From positions 27,474 to 88,319 of the forward strand of contig VXMJ01000089.1 in NCBI GenBank assembly GCA_009841145.1: DNA of 60,846 nucleotides, given 5' to 3'. Positions 1 through 9,006 of this stretch are shown here, piece after piece. The notes under the pieces are model-generated. The model worked only from the letters and a program-made list of their open reading frames with translations. It did not search any database and was not told the origin of the DNA. The stretch comes from Caldilineaceae bacterium SB0661_bin_34. Lineage in GTDB: Bacteria; Chloroflexota; Anaerolineae; Caldilineales; Caldilineaceae. The number at the start of each line of letters is the position of its first letter. Positions within the stretch are counted from its first letter, which is position 1. Position numbers and translations under genes: made by a program.

Positions 1-152
1 CGCCCTGGTGTCGGTGTGCGTCTCACTAACCGCGGGCCCCGTCGCGCAGCTCGGCCCCGCCCCCGGGGGGGGGGGGTGTTTTTTGTTGCCCCCCCCCCCC
101 CCCCGCGCCCCATACCGCATCCGGACCAATCAGTTGACCGCGGAGGCACCCC
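1..152. other. Low-complexity contig edge
   Basis: This stretch holds a run of G's at about 65-76 followed by a T-rich patch and a run of C's at about 89-104. No ORF or RNA is visible. The pattern resembles a sequencing or assembly artefact at a contig end. Only the last ~15 bases matter biologically, because they carry a GGAGG ribosome binding site for the gene starting at 153. Confidence 0.6.
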
Positions 153-2129
153 GTGACCGAAACCCAATGGTCGTTTGATGTGGATCGAGTGGACTCGACT
201 GTCTACGACATCGTTACTTCCGGACCGGGGCCCTCCGGATCCCTGCCTTTGGACGACGACCTGCTCCGCAATGCCCCGTCCGGCGACTTGTTCGGACTCA
301 CCCAGAATGCGGGAATGGGTTGGTCCCCGGGCCGGTTGCGCCAACCCGAGTTCCTGGTTCTTTCAACCCAGGGTGGACTCAGGGCACCCGATGGACATCC
401 GATCGCCCTTGGCTTCCACACGGGTCACTGGGAAGTGGGGCTCCTCGTGGAGGAGGCCGCCCGCACGATCGCATCCCTCGACTGCACCCCCTTTGCAGCC
501 TATGTGAGCGACCCGTGCGACGGTCGCACTCAGGGAACCCGGGGGATGTTCGACAGCCTGGCCTACCGCAACGACGCCGCCCAAGTTATGCGAAGGCTCA
601 TCCGCTCCCTGCCCACGCGCAAGGGAGTCATGGGAGTCGCGACCTGCGACAAGGGCCTGCCGGCCATGATGATCGCCTTGGCATCCCAGTCGAACCTGCC
701 GGCGGTCGTCGTGCCCGGTGGGGTCACCTTGCCTCCGGAACGCGGCGAGGATGCAGGCAAGGTCCAGACCATCGGCGCCCGGTACGCGCAGGATTTGATT
801 TCGCTGGAAGAAGCCGCTGAACTCGGTTGCCGGGCCTGTGGTTCGCCCGGCGGCGGTTGCCAGTTCCTTGGCACGGCCGGTACCAGCCAGGTTGTGGCTG
901 AAGCCCTGGGCATGTCCGTGACCCACTCCGCCTTGGCCCCTTCCGGACAGGAAATTTGGCGGGACATGGCCCGGCAGTCCGCCAAGTGCTTGGTACGAAT
1001 GCACACCGACGGCGTCACGATGGCGGACATCCTGACCGAGGACGCCCTGCATAACGGCATGGTGGTGCATGCCGCGTTCGGCGGTAGTACAAACCTGTTG
1101 CTGCACATTCCGGCGGTGGCGTATGCGGCAGGTCTCCCCCGCCCCACCGTGGAAGATTGGAAACGAATCAATTCGAGGGTACCCCGACTGGTCGATGTCC
1201 TACCCAACGGTCCCCGCGGTTGGGTCACCGTGCAGGCATTCCTCGCGGGCGGCGTGCCCGAGGTGATGCTGCATCTCAGGAACATGAATCTGATTAAGCT
1301 GGACGCCCTGACGGCCACCGGCCAAACCGTTGGCGACAATCTGGACCAGTGGGAACGCAGCGAACGCAGGGCCCGGGTGCGATCGATCCTGGAGGAACGG
1401 GACGGAGTCGCGCCCGACCAAGTCATCATGGGGCCTGTCGCCGCACTGCGGAACGGAATGACCAGTACCGTAACTTTCCCCACCGGCAATCTGGCACCGG
1501 AAGGGTCCGTCATCAAGAGCACGTCCATCGATCCGACGGTGCTAGACGATGCCGGAGTCCTGCACATGACCGGTCCGGCCCGCGTATTCACCCGGGAACG
1601 CGATGCCATCAGGGCCATCAAGGGTTTGACGGACAGTCCAGTCCAGGCTGGCGATATCATCGTCCTCATGGGCCGCGGCCCTGCCGGCAGCGGTATGGAG
1701 GAGACCTATCAACTGACGTCAGCCCTCCGCTATCTGGAGTGGGGCAAGCATGTGGCTCTGGTGACCGATGCGAGATTTAGCGGAGTCAGCACCGGTGCGT
1801 GCATCGGCCACGTCGGACCGGAGGCGCTGGCTGGCGGCCCGCTGGGCCGGTTGCGGGAAGGAGACCAAGTCACCATCGAAGTGGACACGCGCAACCTGAC
1901 CGGATCGATCAACCTGACCGGCACTGCGGACGGAACCGTGCTGTCCCCGGATCAGGCTCAGGCTGTGCTGGATACCCGCACACCACACCCAGACCTGGGC
2001 CCGGACGACCTGCTACCGGAGGACACACGCCTGTGGGCCGCCCTACAGAACGCGAGCGGAGGCACTTGGGGAGGGTGCGTGTACGATGTGGACGCCATTG
2101 TGGAAGCACTGAACGGCCATACCCAGTAG
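153..2129 (+). CDS. YjhG/YagF-type sugar-acid dehydratase (IlvD/Edd family)
   Basis: This 658-aa protein belongs to the IlvD/Edd dehydratase family, and the YjhG/YagF (D-xylonate dehydratase-like) branch fits best. Such enzymes use an Fe-S cluster to turn aldonic acids into 2-keto-3-deoxy acids. The three expected cluster cysteines are visible at about C122 ([10 protein letters not shown]), C165 (ATCDKGLP, with the conserved DK pair) and C236 ([13 protein letters not shown]). The full length matches the branch. It starts at GTG with GGAGG about 6 nt upstream. It is followed by an oxidoreductase and an FAH-family hydrolase, which suggests a small sugar-acid degradation cluster. The substrate (xylonate or another aldonate) cannot be fixed from sequence. 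Confidence 0.9.
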   Translation: MTETQWSFDVDRVDSTVYDIVTSGPGPSGSLPLDDDLLRNAPSGDLFGLTQNAGMGWSPGRLRQPEFLVLSTQGGLRAPDGHPIALGFHTGHWEVGLLVEEAARTIASLDCTPFAAYVSDPCDGRTQGTRGMFDSLAYRNDAAQVMRRLIRSLPTRKGVMGVATCDKGLPAMMIALASQSNLPAVVVPGGVTLPPERGEDAGKVQTIGARYAQDLISLEEAAELGCRACGSPGGGCQFLGTAGTSQVVAEALGMSVTHSALAPSGQEIWRDMARQSAKCLVRMHTDGVTMADILTEDALHNGMVVHAAFGGSTNLLLHIPAVAYAAGLPRPTVEDWKRINSRVPRLVDVLPNGPRGWVTVQAFLAGGVPEVMLHLRNMNLIKLDALTATGQTVGDNLDQWERSERRARVRSILEERDGVAPDQVIMGPVAALRNGMTSTVTFPTGNLAPEGSVIKSTSIDPTVLDDAGVLHMTGPARVFTRERDAIRAIKGLTDSPVQAGDIIVLMGRGPAGSGMEETYQLTSALRYLEWGKHVALVTDARFSGVSTGACIGHVGPEALAGGPLGRLREGDQVTIEVDTRNLTGSINLTGTADGTVLSPDQAQAVLDTRTPHPDLGPDDLLPEDTRLWAALQNASGGTWGGCVYDVDAIVEALNGHTQ

Positions 2130-2236
2130 TTCACAGAGTGCGCGGGTTGCCGTCCACAGGTCCCCGGTTCCGGACTTCAGCATTCTCGTTGCCTGCCCGT
2201 ACAATTCCAGTTGCAACCATGGAGGTGTATAAATCC

Positions 2237-3274
2237 GTGATCGTTGGGCTTACCGGAATCGGTGCCCGACGTCCCGAATCGGCTTCTGGGATCCCCGTGT
2301 ACGGAGAGGTTGGCAGATCCCATGCAGCGGCCTACCACCAGCATCCACAGACCGATGTGGTCGGGGTTTGTGACATCCGACCCGAGGCCCTGTCGGAGTT
2401 CAAGGATTTGTGGGGCGACGTCTGGCCCGATGTTCGCTGCTACACCGACTACCGGAAGCTGCTGGAACACGAGCAGCCGGACATTGTGAGTGTGGTCACA
2501 CCGGACCACCTGCATGCCGACATCACAATCGAGGCGGCCCGCGGCAGTGCCCGCGCTGTCCTGTGCGAAAAACCCATCGCCACCACACTGGCGGATGCCG
2601 ACCGCATGATCGAGGTGACGGCCGAGGAGGGGGTTCTGCTTTCAGTGGAGCACACCCGTCGCTGGAGCCATGAGTTCCACCTTGTGCGCCAGTTGATCAG
2701 ATCGGGTACATACGGCTCTCTCCGCAACATTGTGGCCAATCTGTACGGTCCGCGCGCCATGTTGTTCCGCAACGGTACGCATACGGTGGACATGATCTGT
2801 TTTTTCGCCGAGTCCGACCCTGAGTGGCTAACAGCCGCCTTGGAACCGGGATTCGAGGGTTATGGGGAATATCTGGGGGACGGAGGCCACGATCCGGCTT
2901 CCGAGCCTTCCGCAAACGCCTTCATCCAATTTGCAAACGGGGTGCGCGCCTACTACAACAGTGCCAAGTCGAACTTCACCGGCATGCAGTTCGAGTTGCT
3001 GTTGGACGATGCCAGAATCGAGGTTTCCGATCGCCGAACCGTGGTCATCACCAGTTCCGGCCACCTGAACTGGTCCTATCAGGATATGGTTTCGGATCGC
3101 GCATACGCGATGGTGCACCAAGCAGGGGCGGTGGCCGAACTGGTGCACGTCCTGGACCACGGCGACAATCTGGCATCGCCCGGCACCAAGGCACGCCAGA
3201 GTCTGGAAATCCTGCTGGCGATGCTTCAATCTCACGTTGAAGGGAACACGAAGGTCGCCATGCCCCTGGCTTGA
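2237..3274 (+). CDS. Gfo/Idh/MocA family oxidoreductase
   Basis: This NAD(P)-dependent oxidoreductase of about 345 aa has an N-terminal Rossmann segment (VIVGLTGIGARR) and the family's catalytic-region motif CEKPIATT near residue 110. Such enzymes act on sugars, inositols or their acids. The GTG at 2237 is preferred because GGAGG lies at 2221-2225. An in-frame ATG at 2219 overlaps that site and has no ribosome binding site of its own. It sits about 100 nt after the YjhG-type dehydratase on the same strand and probably belongs to the same catabolic operon. The substrate is unknown. Confidence 0.85.
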   Translation: MIVGLTGIGARRPESASGIPVYGEVGRSHAAAYHQHPQTDVVGVCDIRPEALSEFKDLWGDVWPDVRCYTDYRKLLEHEQPDIVSVVTPDHLHADITIEAARGSARAVLCEKPIATTLADADRMIEVTAEEGVLLSVEHTRRWSHEFHLVRQLIRSGTYGSLRNIVANLYGPRAMLFRNGTHTVDMICFFAESDPEWLTAALEPGFEGYGEYLGDGGHDPASEPSANAFIQFANGVRAYYNSAKSNFTGMQFELLLDDARIEVSDRRTVVITSSGHLNWSYQDMVSDRAYAMVHQAGAVAELVHVLDHGDNLASPGTKARQSLEILLAMLQSHVEGNTKVAMPLA

Positions 3275-3326
3275 ACCCAGGCAAAGTGCGCCTGGCCGCG
3301 TGGAGACATGTGCACCGAGGACTCCA

Positions 3327-4259
3327 ATGAAACTTGCAACCTACCAATCTGAAACCGGACCTCGTACCGGGGCCGTTGCCGGAGACCGCATCATCGACTT
3401 GGTTGGGGCCTTGGACCTGAGCGGCCTGGCACCTGCCAACCTGGCAGCCACCATGCAGTCACTCCTCACTGCCGGAACGGACGGTCTCCGAACCGCCGCG
3501 GCAGCCGTAGAGTGGCATCAGCAGAGCGGTTCGGAGACATCCAACTTTGATCTGACCGACGCGCGGTTGCTGGCCCCCTTGCCCAATCCGGGAAAATTGA
3601 TGTGCCTGGCAGGCAACTACGCCGATCACATCCTGGAAGGCGGCGGCGTCTTTCCCGGCAAGGACAAAATGACGCCGCACTTCTTCATGAAACCTTCAAC
3701 AGCCGTGATCGGGCCGGACGCGGCGATTCGCATTCCGCCATCAACTAAATTCGCCGACTGGGAACTAGAACTGGCCGTGGTGGTTGGCCGGGCTGGACGC
3801 GGGTTTTCCGTAGAGGAAGCCCAGTCGGCCATCGTCGGCTACACGATCTTCAACGATATCTCCGCGCGCGAACTGTCCTTCCGGGACAACCTGCCCATGC
3901 AGGAAGGGGACGGCTTCTTCGACTGGCTGGTCGGCAAGTGGCTCGACACTTTCGGACCCATGGGGCCTTGGATCACCACGGCCGACGAAATCAACGATCC
4001 CTCGGCCCTCAAAATGCAACTGTTCCTGAACGACAAGTTGCAACAGGATGCCAGTACCGGCCAGATGATCTTCTCGCCGGCGGAGGCATTGGCGTTCATC
4101 ACCCAGTTCGTCACGGTCGAACCGGGCGACATGATCAGCATGGGCACCCCCGCCGGAGTTGGGCACTCGAAGAAGCTCAGGTTGCAGCCCGGCGATCGCA
4201 TCCGGGGCGAAATCGCCGAACTAGGCACCCTGTCCAACCCGGTCGAGGCCTTGTCCTGA
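3327..4259 (+). CDS. Fumarylacetoacetate hydrolase (FAH) family protein
   Basis: This 310-aa protein is of the FAH superfamily, which cleaves or hydrates beta-diketo and 2-keto acids, for example 2-keto-3-deoxy acid or acylpyruvate hydrolases. The metal-binding ELE motif (WELELAVVVG) is visible near residue 145, followed by the typical GYTIFNDISARE block. GAGG at 3317-3320 precedes the ATG. Its place after a sugar-acid dehydratase and an oxidoreductase suggests it processes the keto acid that they generate. It converges, 2 nt apart, with the siroheme synthase gene. Confidence 0.9.
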   Translation: MKLATYQSETGPRTGAVAGDRIIDLVGALDLSGLAPANLAATMQSLLTAGTDGLRTAAAAVEWHQQSGSETSNFDLTDARLLAPLPNPGKLMCLAGNYADHILEGGGVFPGKDKMTPHFFMKPSTAVIGPDAAIRIPPSTKFADWELELAVVVGRAGRGFSVEEAQSAIVGYTIFNDISARELSFRDNLPMQEGDGFFDWLVGKWLDTFGPMGPWITTADEINDPSALKMQLFLNDKLQQDASTGQMIFSPAEALAFITQFVTVEPGDMISMGTPAGVGHSKKLRLQPGDRIRGEIAELGTLSNPVEALS

Positions 4260-4261
4260 AT

Positions 4262-5563
4262 TCAAGCCCCCGGGGCAACCAAGTTTTCCCGAATGCGATC
4301 CCGCAGCCGCCGGGCACGCCGGGGATCCCCCTCCACGGAGCTGACAGACACGAGCAAGCCGTCGGTTTCGAGCACGGCCGGCACCCGGAAGTCACCCGAT
4401 GTTGTATCGGTCGCCACATTGCAGAACAGACCGAGTTCGGCAGCATCCTGCGCGATCTTCACGTTAATCCGATGGTCGTTGGTGGCCGCAAACACCAGGC
4501 AACACCCCTGCAGATGGTCGGGTCGATATTGTCCGCGGATCCAGTCCACCTCGCCGGACCGAGACCAGTCCTGCAGCTCAGAAGTCGCGGTCGGACTGCA
4601 CACCACCACCCGTGCCCCAACGTCAAGCAGGCGTCGAACCTTGCGTGCACCAACCCTGCCGCCACCCGCCACAAGAGCCCGGCGACCGGCAAGGTTGGTC
4701 AGTGTCATGGGATACAAACCGGATGGTTTCCGAGATTCCGGCACCTCATCGGAAGGTTCCGAAGAGGAGAGTTGGAGGTCTGCGTCACGCCTGACAAATC
4801 CGGACGCATCCGGTGAGGCAAGGTCCTCGTCCCCCGGTTTCCATGCACCGGCCACCTCGCCAATGACGATGATGGTCGGGTATCCAATTGACTGTTCCCT
4901 GACGGTTGCATCCAATTGTCCCAGCACCGTCCGGTGGGTAGACTGGGTCGGAAGGGTCCCGTCGTTGATCAGCAGGACCGGCGTGTCGGGAGCCCGCCCG
5001 GCAGCGACCAGTTCGGTCTGAAGTTCCAAGGCCGCGCCGACACCCATAAACACCACAACCGTGTCCAATCCAGCCAGCGCACGCCACTGGTCTTTCGGCA
5101 AAGTACCTCCCGTCATCGGGCGGCCGGTCATGACGGCAAAGGTTGACGACAGGCCACGCCGGGTCAGGGACAGACCTGCAGTCGCCGTGGCACCCGTCAA
5201 GGCACTGATCCCCGGTACAACCTCCACTGCGCAACCCGCTTCCAGCAGGGCCTGGCGCTCCTCGGCTCCCCTGCCGAAGATGTACGGATCACCGCCCTTG
5301 AGCCGGACCACGCGCTTGCCTTGGCGGGCCATGCGCACCAGCATTTCGTTGATGTCGCTTTGCGAGGGGGACGATCTGCCGGGTGCCTTGCCCGCATCGA
5401 TGCACTCGACGGAAGGTGGCAGTTCGGCAATCAGGGTGTCGGACACAAGCCGATCGTGAACCACCACATCGGCGGCATGCAGCAACCGATGGCCCTTCCG
5501 GGTGATGAGTTCCGGGTCGCCGGGACCCGCGCCCACCAGCCATACCTTGCCCAGACCCGTCAT
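4262..5563 (-). CDS. Fused uroporphyrinogen-III methyltransferase / precorrin-2 dehydrogenase
   Basis: This 433-aa bifunctional siroheme enzyme has its SUMT (CobA/SirA) domain first, at residues 1 to about 250, with KVWLVGAGPGDPELIT at the start and the GGDPYIFGRG motif. A Rossmann precorrin-2 dehydrogenase (SirC) domain follows from about residue 286 (RRALVAGGGRVGARK). In E. coli CysG and many relatives the dehydrogenase comes first, so this order is permuted. The C-terminal part ends soon after the dinucleotide fold and seems to lack the CysG dimer/chelatase region. The adjacent CbiX/SirB gene can supply iron insertion. The ATG overlaps the TGA of that upstream gene (ATGA), which indicates translational coupling. 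It is the last gene of the sulfite-reduction operon. Confidence 0.9.
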   Translation of the reverse strand: MTGLGKVWLVGAGPGDPELITRKGHRLLHAADVVVHDRLVSDTLIAELPPSVECIDAGKAPGRSSPSQSDINEMLVRMARQGKRVVRLKGGDPYIFGRGAEERQALLEAGCAVEVVPGISALTGATATAGLSLTRRGLSSTFAVMTGRPMTGGTLPKDQWRALAGLDTVVVFMGVGAALELQTELVAAGRAPDTPVLLINDGTLPTQSTHRTVLGQLDATVREQSIGYPTIIVIGEVAGAWKPGDEDLASPDASGFVRRDADLQLSSSEPSDEVPESRKPSGLYPMTLTNLAGRRALVAGGGRVGARKVRRLLDVGARVVVCSPTATSELQDWSRSGEVDWIRGQYRPDHLQGCCLVFAATNDHRINVKIAQDAAELGLFCNVATDTTSGDFRVPAVLETDGLLVSVSSVEGDPRRARRLRDRIRENLVAPGA

Positions 5564-6354
5564 GCCGGCATGCCTGTAGCCTCCACAGTGGCCGAATCGA
5601 GGTCGATGGCCTTTGAGACGAGGTCGCGCAGAATCGGGGTCAAGAAAGTGGTCTCGCCCAGATGATCCGTCAGGACCACAACGCAGTCCGGATGCCTGTG
5701 CTGAAACAATCCGATGGCCCTGGGCACGTCCTCCCGGGTGTGGCGGCCCGCGCTGAGCAGGACCGGCACCACGCACAATCGCCTGATCCCCTCGTCATAT
5801 AGGTTGGAGGCTGCGGTCAGGACATCCGGTTGCTCGACATCCAAATACCCGGTTGCAACCGGAACCGGCGACAGAACCTCCCTCAACCGACCAGTCATCC
5901 TGCGAACCTGCTCCACTGCCGGCTCGTACCGGGAACCGTGTACGACGAATAGGCAACCCTGTTCAGGATCGGAAGGGTCGATGGCAGGAAGCGCAAGTTC
6001 CATCACTGCTCGGGTCCAGGCGGGGTGCTCTGCAATCTCCGGTCCCAAGACACTGCCAACCGCCGGCCAGCGGCGGTCCAGAGCGCGGAGTCGTTGCGGC
6101 AGATCCCGCCTGGTGTATTGGCCGCCGAACAGGAAATAGGGTTGGACCCGTACTGTGGTCGCACCCATGGCGGCCAGCTTGGCAAAGCCAGCCTCAAGCA
6201 GCGGTTCGCCGTAATTCAGGAAACACCCCAGCGCCTGCCGGGGCTCGGTACGGTCGACCTTCCACGTAGCATTCAGTTCGGCGACTACGGCACGCAGAGT
6301 CGTGTCGGCTCCGGCACGCAAGCTGCCGTGGGCAACCAGCAGCACTCCATCCAT
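5560..6354 (-). CDS. Sirohydrochlorin chelatase, CbiX/SirB family
   Basis: This protein of about 264 aa has two CbiX repeats, each starting with the family's xxVxHGSR-type motif: LLVAHGSLRAG near the N-terminus and LFVVHGSRYEP near the middle. The protein also contains YFLFGGQYTRRDLP and VLLSAGRHTREDVP, where the second histidine-containing motif is expected. It would insert Fe2+ into sirohydrochlorin to make siroheme for the sulfite reductase upstream. The start chosen is the ATG just before the first motif. A 130-nt gap separates it from cysH. The downstream SUMT-SirC gene overlaps its stop codon, so the two are probably co-translated. Confidence 0.88.
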   Translation of the reverse strand: MDGVLLVAHGSLRAGADTTLRAVVAELNATWKVDRTEPRQALGCFLNYGEPLLEAGFAKLAAMGATTVRVQPYFLFGGQYTRRDLPQRLRALDRRWPAVGSVLGPEIAEHPAWTRAVMELALPAIDPSDPEQGCLFVVHGSRYEPAVEQVRRMTGRLREVLSPVPVATGYLDVEQPDVLTAASNLYDEGIRRLCVVPVLLSAGRHTREDVPRAIGLFQHRHPDCVVVLTDHLGETTFLTPILRDLVSKAIDLDSATVEATGMPA

Positions 6355-6484
6355 GGCGGCAGATCGTTGTCCGGTTCGGACACCACAAGCTTCAACCCGG
6401 CGATCCCGGACCGGAGACCGAAACGCGGAACCTGTCGCCCACAGGTCTCCGGCACAGGAGCCGACTGACACGCATCCTGGCCGG

Positions 6485-7267
6485 TCAACCGGATTGTCCG
6501 GCCAGTGCCAACTCCTCGGGAGTATCGTCATCGGTCTGCAAGCCGCACTCGGTCTTGTCCATCCCGCGCCACCGGCCGGCCCGTTCGTCCTCGCCTTCCG
6601 AAACCGGCTGTGTGCAGGGCCAGCAACCGATCGATGGATAGCCTTGGTCGTGCAGTTCGTTGTAGGGCAGGTTGTGTTCCCGCACGTAGTCCCAAACCTG
6701 GTCACCGGTCACTTCTGCCATTGGGGTTAGCTTCAGGACGTTGAACTTGTCGTTCCAGGCAATATACGGGGTGTCGACCCGGGTCGGAGACTGATCGCGC
6801 CGGATGGACGTGATCCAAATCGAACTGTCCTTGAGGGCATGGATTTGGGTGTACACCTTTCTGATTTTGCAGCACTGGTTGGGATCCGTGCTGTACAGGG
6901 CCGGACCATACCGTTCGGCTTGTTCGGGGATCGTAAGGTGCGGCATTATGCTGCGGAAGCTGCGCCCGAAATGTTCCTCGGCTCGGGCAATCTGGTCCAT
7001 GGTCTGAGGGAACAGGTACTCAGTGTTGAGATAGTAGATGTCGATGTGGGGATCGATCTTCAGGGCCATGTCCATCATCATCAGACCGGAGGGGCCAAAC
7101 GAAGTGCCCAGGGAAACCCCGGTCCGGAAGTTGGAAAGGCACCACTCCAGAATCTCCTGAGGCGTACAGGACTCGAACTGCCGATTCATTTCTTCAAGGA
7201 ACTCGGCCGTGACGAATGCCGGGCGGCCAGTGCTGGTGGCGAAGAAAGTCGGAGCGTGGTGAGACAT
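6485..7267 (-). CDS. cysH: Adenylyl-/phosphoadenylyl-sulfate reductase
   Basis: This 260-aa CysH-family reductase makes sulfite from APS (or PAPS). The four [4Fe-4S] ligand cysteines typical of APS-type enzymes are visible: CC at 132-133 and CxxC at 215-218 (GCWPC). That favours APS over PAPS as substrate. The catalytic cysteine is C241, in TECGLQ. The usual signature is ECGLH or ECGIH, so the last residue is unusual. The start at 7267 has a GGAGG just upstream, although only 3 nt away. It lies 29 nt after the TrpD2-like gene in the sulfite-reduction operon. No sulfate-activation genes (cysDN or sat) are in the window. Confidence 0.93.
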   Translation of the reverse strand: MSHHAPTFFATSTGRPAFVTAEFLEEMNRQFESCTPQEILEWCLSNFRTGVSLGTSFGPSGLMMMDMALKIDPHIDIYYLNTEYLFPQTMDQIARAEEHFGRSFRSIMPHLTIPEQAERYGPALYSTDPNQCCKIRKVYTQIHALKDSSIWITSIRRDQSPTRVDTPYIAWNDKFNVLKLTPMAEVTGDQVWDYVREHNLPYNELHDQGYPSIGCWPCTQPVSEGEDERAGRWRGMDKTECGLQTDDDTPEELALAGQSG

Positions 7268-7296
7268 ATGCCTCCAGGTTGGAACGTGGAAAACGA

Positions 7297-8370
7297 TCAA
7301 CTCGACATGGATTGAAGAATGGCATTGGCGCGGCCGCTGGCGAGTGCCAACCGCGCCGCCTCGATTCCGGAAGGAATGTCCGGTACGCTACCGAATAGCG
7401 ACAGGATTACACCCGTCGTCAAGGCCACCTGATCTCTGGCCGGACAGTCCTCGTCGTTGACAGCCTGCCCGTTGAGGGCGGCGTGCGCCGCGGGATCCGG
7501 ATCCGGTTCCACTGCCACGCGCCGGGCGAATCCGAGGGCTTCCGGGTCAAGAACCACGGTTTCATTTGCAGACTGTCCGTAGATGCGGGTCTTGCGGCCC
7601 GAGCGCATCTCGATCGAGCCTTCCTCGCCTTGGACAATCCAACTGGCTTGCCCGCCGGTCTGGGCGGCCCGAACATGGTCGATGTATTTGGTGTGGTAGA
7701 AGCCCGTCACCTGCCACTCGGCGTTGGCCGGATTCACAAGCTTCTCAACCGTGTTCAGCACGGTCCGCAAACCGAATTCCCACCGCATCGGCAACAGGTC
7801 GTGCCAAGCGGGCATGAATCGAGCGGCACTGCAGTAGGCCACGCCGTCCGCTTCCAGCCTAAATCCGACCTCGGTGGGGACTAGATCGGTGGCAACACCC
7901 AACTGGTCCAACACGGCACCGACCGTCACCCCTGCCTTGGTCGGGACCTGTTCGTCACCGTGCAGCATCACCGGCAGGCCACAGGCGGCCAGGGTCAACG
8001 CCACGGCCGGGACCAACTGAGCCGTCCGTTCCTTGCCGTCGTAGGGGACTGCCAAATCAAGCAGCGGTGAAACCGAGTGCGGAACAGGTTCCAACCAACG
8101 TTGGCGAACCGCGTCCGCGAATCCGGAAATCTCGGCAGCGCACTCGCCCTTGACCCGCTGGGCAATCAGGAAAGCGCCGGTTTGTGCTTCGGTGGCCGAG
8201 CCGCCGAGAATGCGATCCAGGGCATCACAGGCTTCTGCCCGGGTAAGGTCCCTGCGCAAGGTGGCACCGCGGCCAAGGGCCTGCACATGTGGGATGAATC
8301 CGGCCGGATCGCGCGCGGGGACGGCCACATCCGCCATTGGCGGTGGATGTGGCAAGGTGGCGATCGACAT
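7297..8370 (-). CDS. TrpD2/YbiB-like glycosyltransferase-family protein
   Basis: This 357-aa protein resembles anthranilate phosphoribosyltransferase (glycosyl transferase family 3 fold) but fits the TrpD2/YbiB paralogue group. The phosphoribosyl-pyrophosphate loop of true TrpD (GTGGD) is replaced by a segment reading VPYDGKERTAQL, followed by the VMLHG strand seen in YbiB-like proteins. No other trp genes are nearby. It sits inside the sulfite reductase-cysH operon, with 29 nt to cysH and 24 nt from the upstream 198-aa gene. That suggests a role tied to sulfur assimilation rather than tryptophan synthesis. The activity is unknown. Confidence 0.75.
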   Translation of the reverse strand: MSIATLPHPPPMADVAVPARDPAGFIPHVQALGRGATLRRDLTRAEACDALDRILGGSATEAQTGAFLIAQRVKGECAAEISGFADAVRQRWLEPVPHSVSPLLDLAVPYDGKERTAQLVPAVALTLAACGLPVMLHGDEQVPTKAGVTVGAVLDQLGVATDLVPTEVGFRLEADGVAYCSAARFMPAWHDLLPMRWEFGLRTVLNTVEKLVNPANAEWQVTGFYHTKYIDHVRAAQTGGQASWIVQGEEGSIEMRSGRKTRIYGQSANETVVLDPEALGFARRVAVEPDPDPAAHAALNGQAVNDEDCPARDQVALTTGVILSLFGSVPDIPSGIEAARLALASGRANAILQSMSS

Positions 8371-8394
8371 GTTCAGGAGCCTTGCGCTTCGGAT

Positions 8395-8991
8395 TCAGTT
8401 ACCTGACGCCTGCACGGAAGCCACCGAGTGCTCACCGGCCACCGCCACCGTCAAGGTCAAGGGCAACCGTTCGTCAATCCCGGGATGAGACACCGTAACG
8501 GCCGCGGAGCCGAACACCTCGGCAAGCCATTCCTGCACCAAGGCCGCGACCGCCTGTACGTTTGCTTCCGTGAAGGCATAGCGCAACCGGTCCGGAACCA
8601 TCAATTGCAGGCGGCCCGGGTTGATCGACACTCCCAAGCCGGCTTCCTGTTCGAGAGCCTCGGCCGCTTCCAGGGCGTTAGTCCACAACTGGCGAAGCCG
8701 TTCCAGGAAGGATGCCTCGTCCGCCAGGCGGGCGTGTTTGCGGGTGTAGTGGAATCCCTGACCCGACTCGGTCCGCGGCAAGCCATTATCGATGCCGCAG
8801 TCGTCCGTGTGCCCAATCAGGACCACACCGGGACTGGCCTCGACGTGCTTGTAGTCGGCCACGTCGATCAGCATGGTCGACAGCCGGCCATTCTGAATCC
8901 AGCCGTGGAAGACTGGAATAACATCGTCCAGGTTCACTGGCGCGTCACCATGCAGTTCAAAGCGCAGGATGAGCCGTTGGGGCTGTTCCAT
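8395..8991 (-). CDS. Conserved-looking hypothetical protein in sulfite-reduction operon
   Basis: I do not recognise this 198-aa protein. It starts at an ATG with a strong GGGGAGGG site 8 nt upstream, which overlaps the sulfite reductase stop codon, so the two are tightly coupled. The sequence is acidic with no membrane segment or signal peptide. It includes the segments VVLIGHTDDCGIDNG and PRTESGQGFHYTRK. It is followed 24 nt later by the TrpD2-like gene. Position and coupling suggest a cytosolic accessory of sulfite reduction or electron supply, but nothing in the sequence shows a catalytic motif. Confidence 0.7.
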   Translation of the reverse strand: MEQPQRLILRFELHGDAPVNLDDVIPVFHGWIQNGRLSTMLIDVADYKHVEASPGVVLIGHTDDCGIDNGLPRTESGQGFHYTRKHARLADEASFLERLRQLWTNALEAAEALEQEAGLGVSINPGRLQLMVPDRLRYAFTEANVQAVAALVQEWLAEVFGSAAVTVSHPGIDERLPLTLTVAVAGEHSVASVQASGN

Positions 8992-9006
8992 AACCAATGC
9001 CCTCCC

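Noticed and set aside
1-152. Poly-G/poly-C tract that could be read as a structural or telomere-like element
   Set aside because: Homopolymer runs at the very edge of the contig are far more likely a sequencing or assembly artefact.
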